Assembly: GCA_035048495.1 (NCBI GenBank)
Contig: CM068553.1
Span: 21,763,190-21,827,189, forward strand
DNA from: Euptelea pleiosperma
Taxonomy: Eukaryota; Streptophyta; Magnoliopsida; Ranunculales; Eupteleaceae
Reading direction: 5' to 3'
DNA: 64,000 nucleotides
Shown: piece by piece, positions 33,338-42,431 of the stretch
How the letters are laid out: every line of letters starts with the position of its first letter
How positions within the stretch are numbered: the stretch's first letter is position 1
Notes under the pieces: generated by a model
Told to the model about the DNA's origin: nothing
Seen by the model: only the letters and a program-made list of their open reading frames with translations
Databases searched by the model: none
Made by a program: the position numbers and the translations under genes

Positions 33338-35150
33338 TTTTATCAGTAAAAGGTTATATAGATAAAAAGGAGGGCTGAGAGAGCCCTAAAAGCTGTACAC
33401 AACACAACAGGGGGAAAAAAATAGAGAAAAAGAGACCCCCAAACATCAAGCCTAGGGGAACAAGAGGGACAAAATCAAGAAACCAAACGGTCCCACCGGC
33501 ATACAAAGTAGTCAAATCTAAACCTCTTGAGCTCTGTAATGGCTGATCCCTAATAGTACATAGTGGCTTTGATATTCATGACAAACTCATCTATGCTTGT
33601 CTTTTTGTCTTCGAAGATCCGGCAATTTCTTTCCTTCCAGATTTCCCAAATGATTGCGAAAGGGGTAATTCTCCAAAGAGTGCGACCACTAGCTGAAAAA
33701 GCTTTAGAAGACCAACCACTAAGAGTGTCAAGCACCAAGTGCGGAAAGACCCAAAAGACCCCAAAAAGCTGAAGAAAGTACTCCCAAATCTCTCTAATCA
33801 CACAGCAGTGGATGAGCATGTGGTTGGTAGTCTCTTCGTCACGGCAGCACAGACTACATCTACTAGGGGTCTGGAAACCGCATTTTCTAAGATTCTCCAC
33901 AGTCAGGATCTTGTCAAGCATGGCACACCAAACAAAAAAGATAACTTTGGAGGGGATGGGAGTGCTCCATAGTCGCTTGGCTGGAAAGCTCCTAAGGCCG
34001 GCCCCTCTAAGCATAGAGTAGAGAGATTTGACCGAAAATCCCCCTTTGGGATCGTAATTCCACCACCTCAAATCGTCGACCCCGTCAACAAGATGAGACC
34101 CTTCCAGTCTGTTTATAAGAGACGCCACGGTATCCACCTCTCAATCATTAATACCCCCCTCCTGAGCCCTAAATTCCAAGAAGGAAGACCGTTTTCCCTA
34201 GAAGCCAGCTCACTGACTGTAACACCTTTACAACTGGAAAGGGCGTAGATAGAGGGAAAAGACTCTGCTAAAGATCGGTCCCCACACCAAGTGTCTTCCC
34301 AAAATCTCACTTGAGAGCCATTTCCCACTTTGAAACTATTCCCATTTCTGATTTCATTCCTCATCTTCGAGATACCCTTCCAAACCCCAACCCCGTACGG
34401 TTGGGTTGTCGTCGAGCTATCCCAGCCATTATTCTCAGTACCTTGCTTGGCCACAATAACTCTTCTCCACAAGCTATCCCTCTCGATCCCAAAACGCCAA
34501 AGCCACTTTCCGAGCAAAGCTTTGTTCATGAGCATAATTTGGTGAACCCCCAAACCACCCTCCTCTTTCGATTTGCATATCCTGTCCCAATTCACAAGAT
34601 GAAATTTGTGTTTATCTTCTCCGTCGTCCCATGGGAAGTTTCTAATAAGGCTTTCAATCTTCTTAGCCGTCCCTTTAGGAATAGAAAACATCGACAAGAA
34701 GTATATAGGCAAGTTAGACAGGGTGCTCTTAATCAGAGTAAGTCTTCCCCCTTTAGATAAGAGCCTCTTCTTCCACGACGCCAACTTGTTCTGGATCCGC
34801 TCTAGAACCGGATCCCAGATCTCCTTCTATCTACTTTTAGCTCCAACAGGTAGGCCGAGGTACTTCGTTGGGAGCTTCCCCTTTTTGCAGGCTAAAAAGT
34901 CGGCTATCTCATCCAAACCCTCCACCTCGCCCACAGCGAAGACTTCACTTTTGGCAAGGTTGGTCCGAAGCCCCGACACCACTTCGAAGCAGCGCAAGAC
35001 CCCTCATAAGGCTTGGGCTTGACTAATGTCTGCTTCTAGGAAAAAAATTGTGTCATCTGCAAACTGCAAGTGGGAAATAACTGGGCTCTCCTCCCCGGCT
35101 TTAAAACCTGTGATGTAGCCTCCTTCGACTGCTTTCATGGCCATCAGGAA
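33338..35150 (-). mobile_element. LINE2, 5'-truncated L1-type element
   Basis: The minus-strand tail is CCTTTTACTGATAAAAAAAA at 33338. The 3' UTR (GGGCTCTC...CAGCCCTCC) is shared with LINE1. It contains RT thumb and zf-RVT regions, plus the palm from an RT start near 35145. No endonuclease is present, so it is truncated at the 5' end. Confidence 0.85.
33550..35145 (-). pseudogene. LINE2 ORF2 partial RT and zf-RVT
   Basis: From the right: a degraded RT palm with an FxLQFADD-like region at about 35035-35070, MASWKKRLLSKGGRLTLIKS, KIESLIRNFPWDDGEDKHK, QVRFWEDTWCGDRSLAESF, and after a frameshift near 34125 WWNYDPKGGFSVKSLY, then the zf-RVT CSLCCRDEETTNHMLIHCCV and WEIWKERNCRIFEDK. It is close to LINE1 over the shared part. 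Confidence 0.88.
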
Positions 35151-35395
35151 CTATTTTGGTTTGAGATTTGGGTTAGATTTAGGGTTTGAAGCTTAAGAGA
35201 ACTAGACATAAGTGTTGATGGTCAATTAGCTGAGCACCAAGGCTTGGTGGGTTCGGTGGGAGTTGAGAGAGGTGATACAGTTAAATTGTTCGGTCCGATC
35301 CAGGTTTAAAAACAAACTACAAGCACTAAGCAAACAATTTCCTCGAATATTCCTCTACTCCTATCTTTCCACCACCACAACAAATAGCATACAAA

Positions 35396-35742
35396 CATGG
35401 TTTAAAATTTCGGAATGTTTCGTAATGTTTCGTTTCGTTTCGTTTCGTAAGGAAACCAAAATGAAACATTCAATACATTCAATGTTTCGTAATGTTTCGC
35501 CGAGACAAACCGAGACAATCCGATACAATCCAAAGAAATAAAAAATATAATTTAATGATTTTGAAAATATTTCGTAATGTTTCGGAATGTTTCGTAAAAT
35601 TTCGTAATGTTTCGGAATATTTCGGAAATTTCATTTTTTCACCATTTTTTCAATGTTTCGTGAATGTTTCGTTTCGTTTCGGAGTTTGTTTAGGTTTTTC
35701 ACTTGACCGAGACATTCCTCTGAAACGAAATTTTAAACCTTG
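35396..35742 (+). mobile_element. hAT-type MITE 2 in intron 1
   Basis: The left end CATGGTTTAAAATTTCGG and the right end CGAAATTTTAAACCTTG are inverted repeats, flanked by CATACAAA (35388-35395) and CATGCAAA (35743-35750), a 7-of-8 duplication. The 347-base interior is almost wholly built of TTTCGTAATG and GTTTCGTTTCGG units on one strand. No transposase. Confidence 0.85.
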
Positions 35743-36274
35743 CATGCAAAAGAATCTTCCATAGTAATTTCCCTCTTGAAGCAAAAGGAACATGCAAACA
35801 ACACAAGAACAAATCCATCATCACCCACAGAAACACCCAATGCACACCACTTGCCAATTCATTAGCTAGACACAAAGTAAATTTATAAATATATATAGGG
35901 TCAGGATCAGGGGACAACACATACAACATTTTTTACAACAAAAAATTAGCGCAAGCCAATGTATAATTAGAAGTTTTGGAATGGGATGATTTTTGGTAAG
36001 GATGGTCTCTATGGTGAGGAGATCATCTTCACAAAATTCAAATCATTCCGATATTTGTAGATTGATTTACAAGTTGAAGTATTATGGACCGTCTATTTTT
36101 ATCGTTAACTTGAAAACCACATTTGATGGGTTAGAAATTTCAGAATGTGCTGATTTTTTGTAGGGGTGATCTATATGATGAAGAGATCATCCTCACTGAA
36201 TCAGCTATTGATTCATCTTCCATGTGGGTATGCCAAAATTGTTGTCAAAAATGTTGTATATATGTATATACATA

Positions 36275-36279
36275 TATAC

Positions 36280-36343
<64 letters not shown>

Positions 36344-36527
36344 ATATGTATACACATACATATACATATATGTACATGTATACATGTGTATACATATATA
36401 CATGTGTATGTGTATACATATATACATGTGTATACATATGTGTATACACATACACATGTATATATGTATACACATGTATACATGTACATATATGTATATG
36501 TATGTGTATGTATGTATGTATGTATAA
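36275..36527. repeat. TA/TACA/CATG microsatellite
   Basis: A core (TA)n at about 36288-36336 is followed by variable TACATGTATA and CATATATG units, then (TATG)n to about 36527. Long open frames on both strands here are by-products of the repeat. Confidence 0.97.
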
Positions 36528-36823
36528 AATACAACAGAATCACATAAAAGACATTTGCTCCCTACCCAATAAAAACATCAAAACTTGCATATGGAAGCAA
36601 AGAGGGCGTCCAAGCCAAATGACTATTTAAGCAATGATAAATGGGAAATACAAAAGAAAATAAGATTGGACAACGAGTTTTCCACTAAAGGATGTCATTT
36701 TCTCTATGACTTACTTGTCTGAATAAAAAGGTCTATAAATTTAAGATTTAGTTATAGTATGCGTCCGTCGAATCATGGACAAACCACCTCACATGAAAAA
36801 GACAGTATACTACGACTTCTAGC

Positions 36824-37204
36824 CAGTGTTTTAAATTTTGTCGAAATAGACGAAATTTCAGTTTCGGCCTCTATCGAAATCGAAACACAAAGAATTCTAA
36901 AATTTCAGGTAAGTATTCAATTTAAATAGAAAATGAGATAATTTTTTGTCTACTTATCAAAAAAAATACATTTTATCTAATAATTAAGGCATGAATTAAG
37001 ATTTCCTTATCTTAGGGATTGTAGAGAGAGAAAGAGATTAGATTTTGTTCCTATAAATAAGGGATTTTATATAATCTCACCACTAAGCATTCGTTCTGTT
37101 TTCCAGGATTTTACTGAATTTTCGAAATTTCACCCGAAATTTTGGTTTAAATTTTGGTTTCGACCCAGGCCAAAACCCAGTCGAAATCGAAATTTAAATC
37201 CTTG
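36824..37204 (+). mobile_element. hAT-type MITE 3 in intron 1
   Basis: Ends are CAGTGTTTTAAATTTTGTCG on the left and CGAAATTTAAATCCTTG on the right, flanked by CTTCTAGC (36816-36823) and CTTATAGC (37205-37212), a 7-of-8 duplication. The two subterminal regions are rich in CGAAA and TTTCG. The middle (about 36920-37100) is plain AT-rich sequence. Confidence 0.83.
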
Positions 37205-37747
37205 CTTATAGCTCCTCTAAGCATTGTTATGACATGACCAATCGTTGTCATAATTCTTCCAACCGTGGTGGTATATTTTCTCTATGTAGGTGATCAAATG
37301 ATTCTGAATCAGGTTACAATCACTTACGGCTACAACCATTTATTGGGAACTATCCATCATAGAGTGCTCTTCTCATTAGGTCCTTAACGCTTGAAATATC
37401 AAGAAAACTAAGGATATCAAACTTGTCATTGTCGCTAACAAATCGGAAGTACCAGTCTCGCTTCATGGAGCACATATGTTAATTACAAGTTTGATTAGTA
37501 AATAAATCAAACACATTGGCCTCTGTGTATTGTTCCCAGCTGAGGGAACAAACATTAGAAACAAAAAAGATTTATCTCAATTACAATTAACAAAAAATGA
37601 AATGTGAGAAATCAGAGACCGAAACAACAGAAAATTTAATCAGCAATTGTCTTGGTTTCAAAACTAATCTGATAAACCCTAAACCAAGCAAAGAACAAAA
37701 GCATTACTGATCAGATACATGAATATATTGAGGCGACACCTGATTAC

Positions 37748-37888
37748 CTGTTGTGATGAATCGTCGGCTGTTCGAGGCTTTATGTGGACATGGAGATGAG
37801 GTGGGAAACGTTCGATGACCAGGCAATCGTCGCCGTAAACGGCTTGAACAGCTTCGACTTCGATAAGCACTTCTTCTTCTTCAGCCAT
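37748..37888 (-). CDS. RNF25-like E3 ubiquitin ligase, exon 1 (RWD start)
   Basis: The minus-strand ATG at 37888 opens MAEEEEVLIEVEAVQAVYGD and runs 47 codons to ADDSSQQ, ending CAG at 37748 with the donor GTAATC. This is the start of an RWD domain, with the E-A-[VL]-x-A-V-Y-G-D-D motif and a hydrophobic FPPHLHVHIKPR strand, as in plant RNF25 (RING finger and RWD) E3 ligases. The frame is open upstream to 38077, but ATG 37888 matches the family's MAEEE start. The RING part and later exons are not in the window, so protein function is inferred from this domain only. Confidence 0.87.
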
Positions 37889-37946
37889 CGATCGTCTGGA
37901 TGTCGTTTCAGAAGCTGTCACATAAATGAACCAAGAAAATCTATTA
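37889..37946 (-). promoter_or_regulatory. 5' UTR side of the RNF25-like gene
   Basis: These bases lie just upstream of the chosen start and are probably 5' UTR. I see no clear TATA box at a fixed distance. A Helitron-like 5' terminus may start at 37947. Confidence 0.4.
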
Positions 37947-38350
37947 TCTATACTAAAGCTCGGCACCGTTGAGGTGGCGTTCTCTCCTTCCTTTTTCCAA
38001 AGATTTTCCCAAAAATACCCACGTATTTTTTCAACATTTTTTCCAAAAATACCTCTACACTCAACTTTATCTCTCATCTATTTACTCATTTCCACTATTA
38101 TACATCTCCTTAAATCCCTCATCAATTCTTAATTTCCCTATCAATAAAAACATATTCTCTTTCTTATTTTAATAAATCTCTCATTAAATTCCTCATTAAT
38201 TCTTAATTTCCTTACCAATAAAAATATATTCTCTTTCTTATTTTAATAAATCTCTCCCTATTTACCATAAATAAAATCCTCCATCTTCTTTCAATTCTTA
38301 ATATGTCTTTCTCTTTCTTAAATAGAAAACCTCTTATAATATGTAATACC
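37947..38350 (+). other. Helitron-like 5' end and tandem 80-base repeat
   Basis: TCTATACTAAAGCTCGGCAC follows an A, as Helitron 5' ends often do. No matching hairpin plus CTRR end is identified for it. At about 38125-38260 a segment with CTCATTAATTCTTAATTTCC and CATATTCTCTTTCTTATTTT is repeated twice in tandem. No coding sequence. Confidence 0.35.
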
Positions 38351-38360
38351 TTTCATACCT

Positions 38361-38690
38361 AAGGGTGTCGATTTTACCCGTTTAACCGGAACCAAATCGG
38401 AACCGGAACCGAAAACATCGGTTCCGGTTCTACATTTTTGGGAACCGATTAAAAAGTAACCGGAACCGGAACCGGAACCGATTAAAAAGTAACGGTTCGG
38501 GTTCTGGGTAGCCTAATATGGAACCGAAACCGATAAGAACCGGAACCAAACCGATAAGAATCGGTACCGATAAATAAATATAGTGTAAATATTATCATAT
38601 TCTCAAGATTTGGCCCAATAAACCCGGAACCGGAACCAGAACCGACCTAAATACATAATCGGTTCCGGTTCCGGATCCATCACTTTCCCT
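38361..38690 (+). repeat. GGAACC/GGTTCC hexamer array, possibly a MITE
   Basis: Dense CCGGAACC units fill 38390-38530 and 38590-38680, on both strands. The left edge AAGGGTGTCGATTTTACCCG resembles termini of some plant hAT elements (TAGGGGTGTCAA type). The right edge and an 8-base duplication are not convincing, so only the array is certain. Confidence 0.6.
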
Positions 38691-40576
38691 CAGCCTCAAG
38701 AGTGCCACATCAGCCTATATCCCTTCCTCTCCCGTACGTTTCTTTGTTCTCAAAACGACATTTCTCTTATTCATTTCTTCATTTTAAACCGGCATGTGTC
38801 GGTTACAAATTAAAAGAGAGTTGTTTAATTGCTTCGGTTTGGCATTTAAAACCTCTTAGCGTTTCACGTCTCCCCATCTCCCAAGACTCTCAAATTGGAT
38901 TTATTTTAAAGCATCAAAAGATCTCTCTTCCTCATTAAACACGGATCTGTAGTCCGTTTCAGCATTTCACCAGTAATAGAAATAGCTTTTTCGGAGAAAT
39001 TGATAGAGGTCAATCAAGAAGGTTCCCTCTTCGAGTAAGGATTGTGCATCAGCAGCACAATGAACCGTTACCATGGTTGGGATTGAGGGATTCTTGCCCA
39101 ATGTGCAGATTTAAGTTGACGACGGACGATTTTGAGTATAAAGAGGAAGAAGAGATCAACAACTTCCAACGTTGGTCGGCTGCCTGATTTCAGAGGGGAG
39201 CGTAATGTTGCAAATGTTGTCGTTTTTGTTTATTTACGATGGGTTTAACAACTGGAACCACCGATTGTTATTCGAGAAAACCCAATCTCCACTAATTCTG
39301 TCCAATGGATAGTTTTTTTTTTTCCTTTTTTTATTTTTAAGATTGATAATTTCTTTTTAATTATGAATTTATTAAGCCAAATCTCTCCAAAACATATTTA
39401 AAGGAGAAGTAGAGAAGGGAATGAGGGGATAGAGATCTATACATGCCCAAGAAACCAAATATCGATTGGCATTTCATCGAACACCTAGAGAGTCGAATCC
39501 AACTAACAGTCGGTACACTCTTTTTGCCCACTGATCCATGAATGATGTTCCACTCCATCATGGATCCACTCACCAAAAAATTCAATCTAATTGGTGATTG
39601 TTAGCCATTGGATTTCACTATCAAGATTTTTTTTCAAATCCAACAACTATTAATCACCTCATTAAAAATGTTAAAAATCCAATGGCTAGACAACACTAAT
39701 CAGTCTAATTGTTGGTGTGTTGGTCCATCACGTGGTAGACAAATCCTTCATGGATCAGTGAGCCCCGAAATGGTGTGCCAGATGTACTTTTTAACCGGTT
39801 CACATCTCCACAGTGACAAATATTCAACAAGGTACCACACATGCCAAAAAAAGAGATTAATAATAATCCGAGAAATAATAAGACAATATTGAAAAAGTTG
39901 TGCTACCCTACGGATAATCGAACAAATTAACAATCTTTTAACATGTGGATGTTTGGCCCAACACTAGGTGGATGTATAAACCAAACGTTAGCCTGATTAG
40001 TGATTTATAAGCAATGATTGGAGTTGTTTTCATTGGTCGTCAATGTAATATTTAGGGATATTATAGACTTCCCAATATAAAAATTGGTTAGGCTCAGCTG
40101 ACACATAATTTCACACACAACCAGATTAACTATTGGGTCATCGGTGAAACATTCACTGTTATTATAAAGGAAACTTAAATATAGGTAAATAAAAAACCAA
40201 AATAAAATAAGAAAAAACAAAAAGCCTGATACCATGGGTTTGAAGATCCAAATTAGGAGAGAATTATTGAAAGAGTTTTTATTTTAGTGAAATTTCTATT
40301 TAAGAGTTTCATATTTAGTGATATATATCATTTCGTATTTGAGCTAGGTTTAAAGGTGAAAAGTGATGCAAGACCATTCCACGTGCCAACTAATCATTTG
40401 CTTCCTGAATTATTATACACGATTTTTCTAATTTTTTTTAAATTGCGCCGAATTGGACTTTTCAAAGTTTATACACAAACGTATTATACTACCGAACTTT
40501 ACATGAATTGTGTCAAAAAAAAAACTGCAATCCGTATATTTGCCGTATACAAAAGTCATAGGATAAGATGAGAACA
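38691..40576. other. Non-coding; no supported feature
   Basis: AT-rich sequence without a supported ORF. Between 39440 and 39790 short phrases such as GATCCATGA.TGATG and GGATCCA recur on both strands, which suggests old MITE material, but no ends were found. Confidence 0.5.
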
Positions 40577-41432
40577 TCTATTCTACTATATATATGACGG
40601 ACGAAGGTCCTTTTTGTGTGTCTCACGCTAAACCCCAAATATGTCCAAAATACCCCTCTTTTGTTTCTTTTTATTTTCTTGATTTTTTTACTTTGGAAGG
40701 AGTTCTTCGGTCTTATTGGTGTCAAAGACACGTCAGCCCTGCAACTCTTCAATGCTCTCTTTATAAGTTTTGGGTAGAGAAAACCCGTTCTTAGTAATTT
40801 CATGTATATTATGCAAATATTATGATTAATGAAAAAATAGTGTATGACCGAGCCTTTCAAAATATTAGGTAATATTATTTTTTTACTGGGCCTGAAACGT
40901 ATTATATGCATATAATATAAGAATCATCACTCCAAATTGTAAAGGCAACATTATTTTTTTACTGTGTTCAAGAAGGACCAACCCTTCTATATAAGGTGGA
41001 AGCCACCATTCAATGGACGAGCCCGTCTATGCAGGGCTAATAATATGTCGTCGGGCCGCCAGAACTCAATTTTTAGTAAGAATAATTTTTCTCTAAACTA
41101 ATTACTAAAGCGTTTTTAGTTCTTTTTTTTTATTGTCTGCAGTATTTTATTTAGTTATGGGTATATTAAAACATGTTATTTTAGTTAGTAATTTTGTTAA
41201 CGAATAGGATCATTAACGTTATTTTCATTATAACGGCCCAATATCTGATATTGACTATGACCATCGTTCAATGTATGTGACTTTTGCATTAATATATCGT
41301 CTATATAGAAGTGGTATTTTATTCATTGTAAGTACTATTATTATTTATCAAAGTTATATTTATTTTAAATTTTTATTAATAATTTTTCCTTATTTTCTTC
41401 TCCCGTGCTTTAGCACGGGTCAATAACACTAG
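40577..41432 (+). mobile_element. Non-autonomous Helitron
   Basis: It starts TCTATTCTACTATATATATG after an A and ends with the hairpin CCCGTGC-TTTA-GCACGGG, then 12 bases and CTAG, followed by T. TC at the 5' end, a GC-rich hairpin about 10-12 bases before CTRR and A/T insertion are the Helitron hallmarks. The 856-base body carries no Rep/helicase. Confidence 0.82.
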
Positions 41433-42022
41433 TTAATAATATATTGGGTGTCCACAGCCGACTGAAGGATGCCACGTGTATTAGCAGATTTGGTTTGCAT
41501 TTTCAGGGATTTTGCGGGGCTTGCCCAATGGGCAAATGAGCACAAGCCTGAGCGGCTTCGAGTGTCAGGCTGGTTATGAATTTAAAAACTTTTTCCCTAC
41601 TCGAATATCTAACCCGGCTGTGCTTGTGTAAGCTTAACCCGAGCCCATAGCTTATAGCTTATTGCTATGCGTTGGTTTAGGTACAGAAAGGATGATTTGA
41701 TCATTAAAAAATGTATGACATAATTATACGGATATTTCTGTTATTCAAATAATTTATTAAAGGTTTAGTTGTCATTTATAATTTGTATTGAAAGAAGAGA
41801 ATGGCATTTTAAGTATTTAAAGAGTTGCATTAAATTTCGGATTTGAACATTAGTTATAAGCAATAAGCCAGATGATTTCAATAACTTTTGCTTAACCCGA
41901 CAAATAAAGCAAAATCTAGAAAAAAAATGTTTTTCAAAAAGCTAAAAGCCAACTCTAAGAAAATTTCTTCACTACATGATCCCCGATGGTCGGCGTTGAC
42001 TATGAGCCAAGATCTTGATTCC
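41433..42022. other. Non-coding; no supported feature
   Basis: Between the Helitron and the LTR of H. AT-rich, with no repeats or ORFs I can support. Confidence 0.5.
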
Positions 42023-42249
42023 TGGGGGGGGGGGTTGATTTTATTGAATAACTTTGATGGATTACATTGACTAACCAAATGTTTAAATAAAGATAAACAA
42101 ATTTTAAGGATGGAAACAATTTTAACTGATCTAATCTAAGATATTATCCTAATCTTTTGAATCTTGACAACCACGGAGAATTTGTGATGAGATGCATCAA
42201 TAATGATATGGTGCATCTCACACAACGTATTACAATATATTCTCTAATA
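42023..42249 (-). repeat. 3' LTR of H with polypurine tract
   Basis: The minus strand shows GTTTGAGGGGAAA (42250-42262) and then TATTAGAGAATATATTG at the LTR start. The other edge ends in a run of G (42024-42034). It preserves the uninterrupted GAATCTTGACAACCACGGAG, the empty version of the X1 insertion site in the other LTR. Confidence 0.78.
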
Positions 42250-42431
42250 TTTCCCCTCAAACTCATGGGGATCAGAAATTAACGATTATCATGAGTTTGC
42301 CGAAATCCAATGCCTTGAAGATTGAGTGTCGTTGAAGAATGTTATCACCATTTTAAGCCGCCTTGATGATTGAAATGCCTTGGTCAAGCCTTGAAGTCCG
42401 TGCTCGCTAATGAATGAAGATGGTTGCCAAT

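Larger units (their letters stand above)
27593..37747 (-). other. Intron 1 of the RNF25-like gene, 10,155 bases
   Basis: The minus strand begins GTAATCAGG at 37747 and ends TCTTGCAG at 27593. The size is explained by inserted elements: LINE4, LINE1 and LINE2 fragments, two hAT MITEs and a TA-rich microsatellite. All three LINEs have the same orientation as the gene, so their internal signals would be read in sense. The parts not covered by these elements are AT-rich with no ORF I can support. Confidence 0.82.

Noticed and set aside
36147..36630. Several open frames of 76-154 codons on both strands, rich in Tyr, Ile and His
   Set aside because: They are translations of the TA/TACA microsatellite and have no coding signal.
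39440..39800. Possible MITE from recurring GGATCCATGA-type phrases
   Set aside because: No matching inverted ends or duplications could be identified.
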